From assembly GCF_002161055.1 (NCBI RefSeq), contig NZ_NFLT01000016.1, positions 1-35,062 of the forward strand: a stretch of DNA of 35,062 bases, in the 5' to 3' direction. A model generated the notes under the pieces. That model was not told the DNA's origin, ran no database searches, and worked only from the letters and a program-made list of their open reading frames with translations. Position numbers and translations under genes: made by a program. Origin of the DNA: Tyzzerella sp. An114. GTDB lineage: Bacteria; Bacillota; Clostridia; Lachnospirales; Anaerotignaceae. Shown in pieces: positions 7,642 to 14,045 of this stretch (its first letter is position 1; every line of letters begins with the position of its first letter).

Positions 7642-7677
7642 AGCCTTGCTTAGTGGGTATTATATCATTTTAGACAC
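7622..7677. repeat. Long inverted repeat carrying face-to-face promoters
   Basis: The arm at 7628-7642 (TAAAGTGATATAATA) matches the reverse complement of 7658-7672 at 14 of 15 positions, with a 15-bp spacer. Homology continues outward through GTGT/ACAC with one bulge, giving arms of about 20 bp. Each arm holds an extended -10 box. The minus-strand copy (7664-7659) could drive the integrase, though its -35 (TAAACA, 7687-7682) is weak. Confidence 0.65.
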
Positions 7678-7737
7678 AATGTGTTTATGGGATATAATCT
7701 TTTGGAGTCCTTGTGTTGGTAGCACAGGGGCTTTTTT
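7648..7737 (+). ncRNA. Candidate small RNA of about 90 nt between integrase and antitoxin genes
   Basis: The start is inferred about 7 bp after the extended -10 at 7633-7641, and the end is the terminator T run. There is no open reading frame of useful length and no ribosome binding site. Its 5' end would overlap the integrase mRNA start by a few bases. This is a prediction from promoter plus terminator only. Confidence 0.4.
7706..7737 (+). terminator. Intrinsic terminator of the candidate small RNA
   Basis: AGTCCTTGTG (7706-7715) pairs with CACAGGGGCT (7723-7732), with two G-U pairs and a 7-nt loop, followed by a six-T run (7732-7737). The minus strand lacks a T run on the other side, so the hairpin is directional. 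Confidence 0.75.
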
Positions 7738-7752
7738 ATTTTAAATTATATT

Positions 7753-7983
7753 TTAAGCAACATTATCACTATAATGAACAACTGCAATTTCAGTAAGTGC
7801 ATTTTTAGTTATATTTATAATTTCTTCAAGCCTTTTGGCAACATCGTTTGAATAAGAAACTTCACCGCATTGTGTACATACTTGTGAAGGTACATCTTTA
7901 ACAATAATAATACAGTTTTCTAAATCAGCTATAAAATTTGTAAGTTTATCTTCTAAAATACCTTTGCACATAAAACAAGTCAT
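7753..7983 (-). CDS. YgiT/MqsA-type zinc-finger antitoxin
   Basis: This 76-aa protein has two CxxC pairs (CFMCKG near the N-terminus and CTQCGE at about residue 37) that bind zinc in the YgiT-type (MqsA N-terminal) fold. The C-terminal HTH domain of full-length MqsA is missing, as in many short antitoxins of this class. It follows the DUF4258 toxin-like gene by 2 bp, so the two are cotranscribed. In known pairs the zinc-finger protein binds and neutralises an MqsR-like or DUF4258 ribonuclease. The toxin-first order matches mqsRA. The antitoxin role is inferred from family and pairing. Confidence 0.8.
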   Translation of the reverse strand: MTCFMCKGILEDKLTNFIADLENCIIIVKDVPSQVCTQCGEVSYSNDVAKRLEEIINITKNALTEIAVVHYSDNVA

Positions 7984-7985
7984 TG

Positions 7986-8303
7986 TTATTTCTCCTTTCT
8001 TACTTTAAAATTGTTAGACCAAAGTTCTGTACTTGGGTAATAAGCTGTTATAAGCCAAAGTTCTTCACCGTTTGAACCACATACAACATGAAGATGTTTA
8101 TTTTCTATTGTTAAACCAAGTACAAGACAGCTTGGGTAAGGATAATCAGAAGGGTATTCTTCTATAATTTCACCACTTAAAAGAGCATTTTCCACATCTG
8201 ACATACTTATATTTCTTTGTGTTAATCTTATAAATATATGATTAGTCCATCTAAGTTTTTTATTCTTACATAAATTTTTAATTATTTCTATTGTAAGTTC
8301 CAA
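7986..8303 (-). CDS. DUF4258 toxin-like protein (putative mRNA interferase)
   Basis: I place the start at the TTG at 8303, 7 nt after AAGAGG (minus strand), giving 105 aa; the longer frame would overlap the upstream nuclease gene. The core fits DUF4258: RWTNHIFIRLTQRNISMSDV, then GEIIEEYPSDYPYPSCLVLG, then LHVVCGSNGEELWLITAYYP. This family is related in fold to RelE/MqsR-type ribonucleases, and the conserved His and Arg near the N-terminus are present. It lies directly upstream of the YgiT-type antitoxin gene. The pair probably stabilises the prophage or acts in abortive infection. Confidence 0.75.
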   Translation of the reverse strand: MELTIEIIKNLCKNKKLRWTNHIFIRLTQRNISMSDVENALLSGEIIEEYPSDYPYPSCLVLGLTIENKHLHVVCGSNGEELWLITAYYPSTELWSNNFKVRKEK

Positions 8304-8341
8304 TGTATTACCTCTTTTCAAAATTAATGAAAATTTATTAT

Positions 8342-9487
8342 TTAACAACTTTCCGGAAGACCGTATTTTAAATATACTTTGTAGTTTTCCGGCTCTGGAT
8401 AGTTGCCCCATTTTGTGAATACATAATTAATATTTTTATCATCTGAAGGTTTAGGTTCTATGTATCTTTTTAATACATCAGTAAGTTCATTTTTATATTT
8501 TTCAATATCATTTATACTATCAAGTTTTATTCGTATTTCAGATTTATTTTCATCAGGTATAATCAATGTTATTTGGGAATCTCCCATAATTATTCTTGTT
8601 ATCCATTTTCGTGTATTATTTTTTAATAAAATAGCAAAGTAAGACTCTGTCTTTTTATATGTTATTTCATTCATATCAACAATATCATTTAAAAGAGATT
8701 TTACTATAATAAGTGCATCTAGTTCTTTATCCATTGGTTCGCTTTTAGGTGTAGTTTTTTCAGGTGTTGAATATCCTGTATCAGTTACAAGAGCAGAAAT
8801 ACGTTCCTTAACAATTTCATCTATACAATCATTTATTGCTTTTCTTAATACAGGTTTAAATTTATCAACAACATTTTGTGTTTTTACACCTTTATAATTA
8901 TCTTTTAAAAATAATCTTACAAGTTCATCACTTGGATTGTTACAGTTTTCTGTAAAAACATTTTTAAATATATTTGAATATTTAAGTATTGCGGCATTTT
9001 CAAATATTTTATCTTTGTCAAACTCTGATTTTGCAAATTTTTGTATTTCTTTTATATCATCATCTGTAATATTAAGAAGATTAAATTCATAAAAAGGTTC
9101 TCTGTCCATTTTATTTGTTTCATCAAGGTCAGTATATAATCTATAAATAATACCATTTGTTAATATTGCAAATTTTGCTTTTGTTGATACAAAATATCTG
9201 AAAAGTTGAGAATCGTGCTTTTCAAGACTTTTATTAATTGATTTAGCCTCTATAAGTATAACAGGCTCATTATCAATTATTATGGCATAATCTACTTTTT
9301 CACCTTTTTTTATACCAACATCAGCAACAAATTCTGGTACAAATTCGTTAGGATTAAAAATATCATATCCTATAAGCGAAAAAAAAGGCAGTATTATAGA
9401 AGTTTTAGTTGCTTCTTCTGTTGATATACTATCTTTTATTGTTTTTATTCTTATTGAAAAATTTTTTAATGATTCTTTAAAATCCAT
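8342..9487 (-). CDS. Stand-alone HsdR N-terminal-type restriction nuclease protein
   Basis: This 381-aa protein carries the type I restriction enzyme R-subunit N-terminal (HSDR_N_2) domain at residues about 20-130. A PD-(D/E)xK nuclease core is visible: EKVDYAIIIDNEPVILIEAK supplies the Asp and the E-x-K, with SQLFRYFVSTKAKFAILTNG following. The helicase/translocase domains of a true HsdR are absent, and no HsdM or HsdS gene is nearby. Residues about 260-375 form a second domain (KKTESYFAILLKN, IMGDSQITLIIPDE) of unknown role. The gene lies in the lysogeny module between the repressors and the toxin-antitoxin pair, a common place for prophage-borne anti-phage genes. Such solitary proteins are widespread in prophages, and their function is not settled. 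Confidence 0.8.
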   Translation of the reverse strand: MDFKESLKNFSIRIKTIKDSISTEEATKTSIILPFFSLIGYDIFNPNEFVPEFVADVGIKKGEKVDYAIIIDNEPVILIEAKSINKSLEKHDSQLFRYFVSTKAKFAILTNGIIYRLYTDLDETNKMDREPFYEFNLLNITDDDIKEIQKFAKSEFDKDKIFENAAILKYSNIFKNVFTENCNNPSDELVRLFLKDNYKGVKTQNVVDKFKPVLRKAINDCIDEIVKERISALVTDTGYSTPEKTTPKSEPMDKELDALIIVKSLLNDIVDMNEITYKKTESYFAILLKNNTRKWITRIIMGDSQITLIIPDENKSEIRIKLDSINDIEKYKNELTDVLKRYIEPKPSDDKNINYVFTKWGNYPEPENYKVYLKYGLPESC

Positions 9488-9539
9488 ATAAATGGCCCCC
9501 CTTAATTTAATTTAAAGTTAATAAAAATTACATTCCCCT

Positions 9540-9932
9540 TTATGCTTGTAATTTACTCTTTGTTGTTGCGTACTTTTCGGCTTTTAACATACCTTTCATA
9601 GTTCCTCTTATTTCAGCTCTGTCTTCAATGTCAAGTTCCTTGTATAGGCTTAATACCTCTTTTTCGTCTTTAGTAAGATTTTCTAAGCTATTGTTTATAG
9701 TTTTCTTAATCTCATCTTCCCAACCCATTAAATATAATGGGGATACATTAAGTGCTTTTGCAAATTCAGAAATTTTTTCTACATCAAGAGCTTTAATTTC
9801 ACCATCTTCATATCTTTTAACAGTTGTTTCATGAAGATTTATTTTTTGTCCTAATTCAGCACGACTTAATTTTAAATTTTTTCTTGATGCAAAAATTCTA
9901 TTTCCTACTTGCTTACAATATTCTTTACTCAT
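9540..9932 (-). CDS. XRE-family phage repressor-like protein (second copy)
   Basis: This 130-aa protein starts at the ATG at 9932, 7 nt after GAGG. Residues about 5-62 form an XRE helix-turn-helix (SRAELGQKINLHETTVKRYEDGE, with ALNVSPLYLMGWED closing the domain). The rest is a helical C-terminus, probably for dimerisation, without the Ser-Lys autocleavage residues of LexA/CI-type repressors. It is 23 bp downstream of the other XRE gene and cotranscribed from the leftward early promoter. The pair may act as repressor plus co-repressor or antirepressor target. Confidence 0.8.
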   Translation of the reverse strand: MSKEYCKQVGNRIFASRKNLKLSRAELGQKINLHETTVKRYEDGEIKALDVEKISEFAKALNVSPLYLMGWEDEIKKTINNSLENLTKDEKEVLSLYKELDIEDRAEIRGTMKGMLKAEKYATTKSKLQA

Positions 9933-9955
9933 TTTAAACCTCAATAATTAAAAAA

Positions 9956-10498
9956 TTAAGCCTTTTTTCTTTTTGTATCTTCTGATACTGATAATGTTTT
10001 CCCTTTAAGCTCAGCTTCAAGTTCAAGACGATAAGCCTCAAGTTCTTTTTCGATTTTATCATTATGATTAATAGTATTAGAATCTGCTATATCAATATTT
10101 TCAGATATATTATTTTGCATATCATTCGAATTGATAATTAATTGAGAAAATTTCATAAATGAATTAATTATAGTTTTTCTCTCTTCAGGTGTCATCTTTA
10201 CAAAATTTTCTAATATTAATTTATCTGTTTTACTAAGAGAATATTTATTTACCATTTCTGAAATTAAGTCTATTTCATTTTCATTAAAAATAGGCTCTAT
10301 ACCATTTCTTAGCCAATTTTCATTAACATTGAAAGTTTTGCATATTAAAGTGATATTTCTATCTGTTAATGCAACTCTACCATATTCAATATTTCCTATA
10401 TTAGCTCTTGAAATGCCTATTTCTTTGGCAAATTCCTCTTGTGTTAAACCTAATTTTTTTCTAATAGTTTTAACTCTTTCTGTAATAGTATTTTCCAT
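9956..10498 (-). CDS. XRE-family phage repressor (probable CI equivalent)
   Basis: This 180-aa protein has an N-terminal XRE helix-turn-helix (residues about 5-62: RKKLGLTQEEFAKEIGISRA, then IGNIEYGRVALTD). Residues about 70-125 are helical (KYSLSKTDKLILENFVKMTPE). The tail is charged (residues 150-180) with no peptidase motif, so derepression would need an antirepressor or proteolysis, not RecA-stimulated self-cleavage. It is the first gene leftward from the divergent promoter region, where four 11-bp palindromes lie over the -35 boxes and the rightward start. This makes it the likely master repressor of lysogeny. AAGGAGGTG precedes the ATG. Confidence 0.85.
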   Translation of the reverse strand: MENTITERVKTIRKKLGLTQEEFAKEIGISRANIGNIEYGRVALTDRNITLICKTFNVNENWLRNGIEPIFNENEIDLISEMVNKYSLSKTDKLILENFVKMTPEERKTIINSFMKFSQLIINSNDMQNNISENIDIADSNTINHNDKIEKELEAYRLELEAELKGKTLSVSEDTKRKKA

Positions 10499-10523
10499 TT
10501 ATATATTCACCTCCTTGTGTACT

Positions 10524-10552
10524 ATGATAAATTATTCAAAAATGTTTGTCAA
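10524..10552 (-). promoter_or_regulatory. Leftward (repressor) promoter
   Basis: On the minus strand: TTGACA (10552-10547), 17 bp, TATCAT (10529-10524). The transcript reads into the repressor gene starting at 10498. The -35 lies inside an operator palindrome, so repression of its own promoter is likely. Confidence 0.75.
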
Positions 10553-10668
10553 GCGTATTTTAGATATAAATAATATTAAATTATTAAAAAATATACGCTT
10601 GACAAGCTAAAATTAATATGCTAATATATGCTTAACAAACAAAAAATAAATAAAAATGTTTGTAAAAC
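10544..10668. promoter_or_regulatory. Four-copy palindromic repressor operator
   Basis: An 11-bp palindrome of consensus GYTTGWCAARC occurs as GTTTGTCAAGC (10544-10554), GCTTGACAAGC (10597-10607, perfect apart from the centre), GCTTAACAAAC (10630-10640) and GTTTGTAAAAC (10658-10668). The first two overlap the -35 boxes of the divergent promoters, and the third covers the rightward start site. Flanking bases (ATACGC, AAAAATG) are also shared between copies. This is typical phage immunity-region design. Confidence 0.75.
10599..10627 (+). promoter_or_regulatory. Rightward early promoter
   Basis: TTGACA (10599-10604), 17 bp, TAATAT (10622-10627): near-consensus spacing and -35. It reads into the early operon whose first gene starts at 10704 after AAGGAGG. 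Operator palindromes cover its -35 and its expected start. Confidence 0.8.
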
Positions 10669-10703
10669 TGATTAAAGTGTAATTTTTTAAGGAGGTAATA
10701 TTT

Positions 10704-10850
10704 ATGACTGAAGAATTAAAAAAAGATGTTGAAACATTATCAATAATTCTAAAAGATTTACCAGATGAACAAAAGATAGAAAAAGTATTTTTATTGGGAA
10801 TAACAGCAGGTGTAAACTTAGCTAAAAATTTAACTTTAGTAAATGAATAG
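10704..10850 (+). CDS. Small early phage protein of unknown function
   Basis: This 48-aa product reads MTEELKKDVETLSIILKDLP and so on, with a helical, acidic first half and a hydrophobic middle (KVFLLGITAGVNLAKNL). AAGGAGG lies 8 nt before the ATG. It is the first gene after the rightward early promoter, where phages often place Cro-like or host-takeover proteins, but no HTH is visible. The composition resembles small phage proteins that pack as helical hairpins. I do not recognise a family. Confidence 0.65.
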   Translation: MTEELKKDVETLSIILKDLPDEQKIEKVFLLGITAGVNLAKNLTLVNE

Positions 10851-10908
10851 TAATTAAGATTATATCAACAAATCAACATTAAGTTACCAACAGTAAGGGG
10901 GTGAGAGT

Positions 10909-11070
10909 GTGGAAAAAATAATCAGAAAAACTATAGATGAATATACAACTTATGAATTGATTGAGGAGTTGTATAGACGAGAAGGTGTTGAAAAGCATAT
11001 AGCAGAACCTTACAAAGATGTAAATGTTGAAGTTAATGGTCCTGCTATAATACTAATCGTTATAGATTAG
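10909..11070 (+). CDS. Small BC1881-like phage protein
   Basis: The start is a GTG at 10909 after AAGGGGG; the GTG two bases earlier hits a stop. The product is 53 aa: an N-terminal TTYELIEELYRREGVEKH segment and a C-terminal VNVEVNGPAIILIVID. This resembles the small BC1881-type phage proteins by pattern, from memory only. The function is unknown. It is in the early operon and ends against the oppositely oriented KTSC gene, sharing 4 bp. Confidence 0.6.
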   Translation: MEKIIRKTIDEYTTYELIEELYRREGVEKHIAEPYKDVNVEVNGPAIILIVID

Positions 11071-11273
11071 TATAATTTTTGATAGCTATATAGACCTTTA
11101 ATATGAGATGCCAAGTATTTACCATGAGATGATGCTGACATAAGAGCATTATAAACTTCTATTGGAACATTATTATAAGCATAAAGACTTCTAGTTTTAA
11201 ATTCAACATATAATGTTCCATTTTCATATCCTATTTTTGATATATTAGAAGAATTTACAGGTATCATATTCAT
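11067..11273 (-). CDS. KTSC-domain protein, encoded against the early operon
   Basis: This 68-aa protein fits the KTSC domain: SSNISKIGYENGTLYVEFKT, then YAYNNVPIEVYNALMSASSH, then GKYLASHIKG. The family is named for a conserved Lys-Thr-Ser-Cys-like signature and occurs in phages and near RNA-related genes; its function is not established. It is the only minus-strand gene in the early region. It has its own promoter, TTGTTA (11334-11329), 17 bp, TATAAT (11311-11306) with an extended -10, and GGAGGA before the start. It could be expressed in the lysogen and would make antisense RNA to the BC1881-like gene only at its end. Confidence 0.8.
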   Translation of the reverse strand: MNMIPVNSSNISKIGYENGTLYVEFKTRSLYAYNNVPIEVYNALMSASSHGKYLASHIKGLYSYQKLY

Positions 11274-11305
11274 ATAAACATCCTCCTTTCACATTTAATG
11301 AGAAA

Positions 11306-11334
11306 ATTATATCACAAAAAGTGAAAAATAACAA
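11306..11334 (-). promoter_or_regulatory. Promoter of the KTSC gene
   Basis: On the minus strand: TTGTTA (11334-11329), 17-bp spacer, and an extended -10 TGATATAAT ending at 11306. A short inverted repeat, TCAC...GTGA (11312-11324), lies in the spacer. It fires leftward, opposite to the early operon. Confidence 0.55.
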
Positions 11335-11351
11335 TATATAGGGGGTAAAGT

Positions 11352-11531
11352 ATGGAATTAAACAAAATATTGAAAGAACAAAATATAACAGCTCAAAGGT
11401 TAAGTAAACTTACTGGTATAGGAATTTCTACAATTCAAAAATATTCTTGTAAAAATAGAAAAATATCAGTTGATAATGCAAAGAAAATTGCAAAAGTATT
11501 AAATATTGAATGGTGGGAGCTGTTTGAATAA
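11352..11531 (+). CDS. Small XRE-family HTH protein (Cro-like)
   Basis: This 59-aa protein consists almost entirely of an XRE helix-turn-helix: LKEQNITAQRLSKLTGIGIS, then STIQKYSCKNRKISVDNA and AKVLNIEWWELFE. The ATG follows GGGGGTAAAG. Its size and early-operon position suit a Cro-like regulator that competes with the repressors at the operator. It could equally regulate only the early genes around it. No extra domain is present. Confidence 0.75.
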   Translation: MELNKILKEQNITAQRLSKLTGIGISTIQKYSCKNRKISVDNAKKIAKVLNIEWWELFE

Positions 11532-11562
11532 AAATAAATTAATTTAGAGAGGGGGTGAAAAT

Positions 11563-11742
11563 ATGAAATACCCAACTTTATTAACAGTTGATGATGTTAT
11601 GGAAATAACAAGAACATCTAGGGGAATGGCATACAAGTTAATAAGTAAAATTAATGCAGAGCTAAAAAGCCAAGGTTATATAACCGTACGTGGAAAAGTT
11701 CCTCGAAAGAAATTTTTTGAAAGATTGGGAATAGAAGAATAA
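11563..11742 (+). CDS. Small DNA-binding protein, excisionase-like
   Basis: This 59-aa protein reads PTLLTVDDVMEITRTSRGMA, then YKLISKINAELKSQGYITVR, then GKVPRKKFFERLG. This is the winged-helix (MerR/Xis-like) pattern of Firmicute phage excisionase or helix-turn-helix 17-type proteins: recognition helix first, then a Gly-Tyr-containing wing and a basic C-terminus. AGAGGGGGTG precedes the ATG. It may be the directionality factor for the integrase, but such proteins also act as early regulators. Confidence 0.65.
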   Translation: MKYPTLLTVDDVMEITRTSRGMAYKLISKINAELKSQGYITVRGKVPRKKFFERLGIEE

Positions 11743-11762
11743 ATGTAAAGAGGGTGATAAAT

Positions 11763-11930
11763 TTGAAAGAAACTTATAAAAATGAAGACCGAAAATGTGA
11801 GTGTTACAAATGTGAATTTGAAGAAATATGTGTTTATGCTTACAGGTATCAAAGATTAGGTAGAGAAAATAAGGGTGCATTAGGTAAATGTGCCAAACTT
11901 GAAGAAAATGCAGGAATTTTACAATATTAG
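11763..11930 (+). CDS. Small Cys-rich phage protein
   Basis: This 55-aa product starts at a TTG at 11763, best spaced from AAAGAGG; a GTG at 11754 is in frame but overlaps that site. It contains CECYKCEFEEICVYAY and a later GKCAKLEE, so five cysteines may bind zinc or a metal cluster. Small cysteine-rich proteins in early phage operons are common, but I do not recognise this one. The rest is basic and Tyr-rich. Confidence 0.6.
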   Translation: MKETYKNEDRKCECYKCEFEEICVYAYRYQRLGRENKGALGKCAKLEENAGILQY

Positions 11931-11941
11931 GAGTGATGTAA

Positions 11942-12175
11942 ATGATTAAATTCCATTTTGATGAAAATAATGGTGATGTAAATATAAACATCAAAAGTAC
12001 AGCAGAACTTTTAGCTGCATTAGCTATATTAAGCTATGAGTTATTGTCATATGTAAAACTAAGAACAAATGAAGAGGGAGTTCAAAGGTTTAAAAACAAT
12101 ATGATTAAAATTATTAATCTTGCAGTATCAGGTGACTTAGATGAACTTATAAGTAATACAGAGGGAGAGGTATAA
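11942..12175 (+). CDS. Small early phage protein of unknown function
   Basis: This 77-aa protein starts with a short beta-like FHFDENNGDVNINIKSTAEL, followed by helices (LAALAILSYELLSYVKLRTN, then FKNNMIKIINLAVSGDLDEL). GGAGTGATGTAA precedes the ATG. It sits between the Cys-rich gene and a coiled-coil membrane protein in the early operon. No family is recognised. Confidence 0.6.
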   Translation: MIKFHFDENNGDVNINIKSTAELLAALAILSYELLSYVKLRTNEEGVQRFKNNMIKIINLAVSGDLDELISNTEGEV

Positions 12176-12179
12176 ATCA

Positions 12180-12503
12180 ATGAGTGTTAAAAGAATAAGA
12201 AAAGAGAAAAAGCGAATTTTAGTACAAGTTGATGAGATTTTAAAATCTATGAAAGAATATGGAAAATGGTGGCTTGAGCTAGAAAAAAGGGTTTCTGATG
12301 TGGAAGATGATATTTATCAGGTTAAAACAGATTTTACGATGGATAGGGATTTAGGGTTAATCAATGAAATTAATGTTCTTAGAAAAGCCAGAAGAAAAGA
12401 CATTGCAAAATACAAAGAGCTTGAAAGTACTTGTCTTATATTATTTATTATTGTATGTGCTGAAGCTATTGTAATAGCATTTTTATCAGGATACATATTT
12501 TAA
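12180..12503 (+). CDS. Coiled-coil protein with C-terminal membrane anchor
   Basis: This 107-aa protein is basic at the N-terminus (MSVKRIRKEKKRI). It is helical and probably coiled-coil over residues about 10-80 (VDEILKSMKEYGKWWLELEK). One membrane helix follows at about 84-105 (CLILFIIVCAEAIVIAFLSG). The layout is that of a tail-anchored protein with a cytoplasmic head. It starts 4 bp after the previous stop, so translation is probably coupled. The function is unknown; membrane-anchored early phage proteins sometimes tether replication complexes or exclude superinfection. Confidence 0.6.
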   Translation: MSVKRIRKEKKRILVQVDEILKSMKEYGKWWLELEKRVSDVEDDIYQVKTDFTMDRDLGLINEINVLRKARRKDIAKYKELESTCLILFIIVCAEAIVIAFLSGYIF

Positions 12504-12511
12504 ATAAAAAA

Positions 12512-12541
12512 TCCCCCAAGGAACGGCAATTCCAAAAGGGA
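12512..12541 (+). other. Small hairpin before the YqaJ exonuclease gene
   Basis: TCCC (12512-12515) pairs with GGGA (12538-12541), and inside it GGAA (12520-12523) pairs with TTCC (12530-12533). There is no T run, so it is not a terminator. The exonuclease gene that follows lacks an obvious Shine-Dalgarno, so this element might influence its translation. Weak evidence. Confidence 0.25.
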
Positions 12542-12571
12542 AACACATCAAATAACTCAATTTAATGTTAT

Positions 12572-13234
12572 ATGAAAAATACGGTGTTGTCAATGGGAGA
12601 AATTGAAAAATTAGAGTGGTTAAAGAAAAGAAATAGTGGCATTGGTGGAAGTGATGCAGCAGCTGTGATAGGTGTTAGTAAATGGAAAACCAATGTTCAG
12701 CTTTGGGAAGAAAAAACAGGAAGACGTGAACCTGAAGATATTTCAGAAAATGAGTTTGTCAAATATGGAAAAGAAAGTGAAAAGTTTTTAAGAGAGCTTT
12801 TTAAATTGGATTTTCCGGAGTATATAGTAAATTATGATGAGTTTGGTATGAAGGCGAATATAAAGAATAAACCTTTTATATTTGCTACCCTTGACGGTGA
12901 TTTAATTGAAAAAGAAACAGGGCGAAAAGGAATTTTAGAGATAAAAACATCTTTTATAAGTAGTTCTGCTCAAATTGCTTGGTGGGATAATAGAATACCT
13001 GATACATATTATATACAAGTTATACATCAGCTTTTGGCTACTGGTTGGGAATTTGCTGTTGTAAAGGCTCAATTAAAGTACTGGTATGACAAAAATAAAA
13101 TAGATGTGCGACATTATTTTATAGAGCGTAAAGATGTTATAGATGATATTAATTTTATATTTAATAAAGAATTAGAATTTTGGGATTGTGTAGAGAAGGA
13201 TAAAAGACCTTCTCTTATACTTCCGGATATATAG
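12572..13234 (+). CDS. YqaJ-type phage recombination exonuclease
   Basis: This 220-aa protein belongs to the YqaJ/lambda-exonuclease family (PD-(D/E)xK fold). The hallmark RNSGIGGSDAAAVIGVSKW lies at residues about 20-40. The metal site is Asp in ATLDGDLIE with Glu and Lys in GILEIKTSF (about 110-130). YIQVIHQLLATGW is the conserved helix (about 145-160). It degrades one strand of double-stranded DNA ends so that RecT can anneal the other. The DUF1351 and RecT genes follow directly, the standard Firmicute phage recombination cassette. The start is uncertain: none of the in-frame candidates (12572, 12584, 12587, 12593) has a good ribosome binding site. Confidence 0.88.
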   Translation: MKNTVLSMGEIEKLEWLKKRNSGIGGSDAAAVIGVSKWKTNVQLWEEKTGRREPEDISENEFVKYGKESEKFLRELFKLDFPEYIVNYDEFGMKANIKNKPFIFATLDGDLIEKETGRKGILEIKTSFISSSAQIAWWDNRIPDTYYIQVIHQLLATGWEFAVVKAQLKYWYDKNKIDVRHYFIERKDVIDDINFIFNKELEFWDCVEKDKRPSLILPDI

Positions 13235-13243
13235 GAGGATTTT

Positions 13244-14032
13244 ATGGAAATTATAATGAAAACTGATATGGAACATAGTTTTCCAAGTTCAATAGAGTAT
13301 AATCACGAAGATATAAAAGCTGAATTATCAATGAGTCTTGAAAAGTATAACAATATTGTTGTTACTGAAGAGGGTATAAAAGAAGCTAAAGCTGATAGAG
13401 CAAAACTTAATAAATTAAAATCAGCTCTTGATAGCAAAAGAAAAGAAGTTAAAAATTTATGTCTTGCACCATACATTGAATTTGAAACTAATATAAATGA
13501 ACTTATAGAAATGGTTGATAAACCTATAAAAGCAATAGATGTACAGATAAAAGAGTTTGAAAATATTAAGAAAGAGTCTAAAAGAAAAGATATAGAAGTT
13601 GTTTATTGTGACAATATAGAAGAATTTAAAGAGCTTATACCTCTTAAAAGTATATTTAACAATAAGTGGCTTAATGCTACATATAAAATGTCTGATATAG
13701 CTTTAGAAATTGAAAGTATTGTTGTTAATGCAAGAAGTGCTTTATCTTTTATTGATAGCTTAAATACAGAGTTTAAAGCACAAATAACAGATATATATTT
13801 TCAAACACTTGATATAAATAAGGTTATTGCTGAAAATAAAAGACTTATAGAGTTTAGTAATAAGCAAAAAGAACTTGAAAATACATCAAATGTTAAAAAA
13901 GATGTTATTCAAGAACGTGAAGAATTAAAACTTATGGCTATTGAATTTAGAGTTTTTGCCACTCCTAAACAGTTTAAAGCTCTTAAAGAATTTCTTATTA
14001 GTAATGGTATAAAGTATGGAAAAATTAAATAA
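13244..14032 (+). CDS. DUF1351 phage protein
   Basis: This 262-aa, largely coiled-coil protein fits DUF1351: YNNIVVTEEGIKEAKADRAK, then LNKLKSALDSKRKEVKNLCL, then YIEFETNINELIEMVDKPIK. The family is nearly always encoded between the phage exonuclease and RecT, as here, and is thought to assist recombination or replication. Its activity is not established. The ATG follows TAGGAGG, and the gene starts 9 bp after the exonuclease stop. A Lys-rich C-terminus (FKALKEFLISNGIKYGKIK) closes it. Confidence 0.8.
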   Translation: MEIIMKTDMEHSFPSSIEYNHEDIKAELSMSLEKYNNIVVTEEGIKEAKADRAKLNKLKSALDSKRKEVKNLCLAPYIEFETNINELIEMVDKPIKAIDVQIKEFENIKKESKRKDIEVVYCDNIEEFKELIPLKSIFNNKWLNATYKMSDIALEIESIVVNARSALSFIDSLNTEFKAQITDIYFQTLDINKVIAENKRLIEFSNKQKELENTSNVKKDVIQEREELKLMAIEFRVFATPKQFKALKEFLISNGIKYGKIK

Positions 14033-14045
14033 GAGGTGAATTATT

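Noticed and set aside
7622-7677. Insertion-sequence remnant suggested by the long inverted repeat
   Set aside because: No transposase fragment or target-site duplication is visible; promoter function explains both arms.
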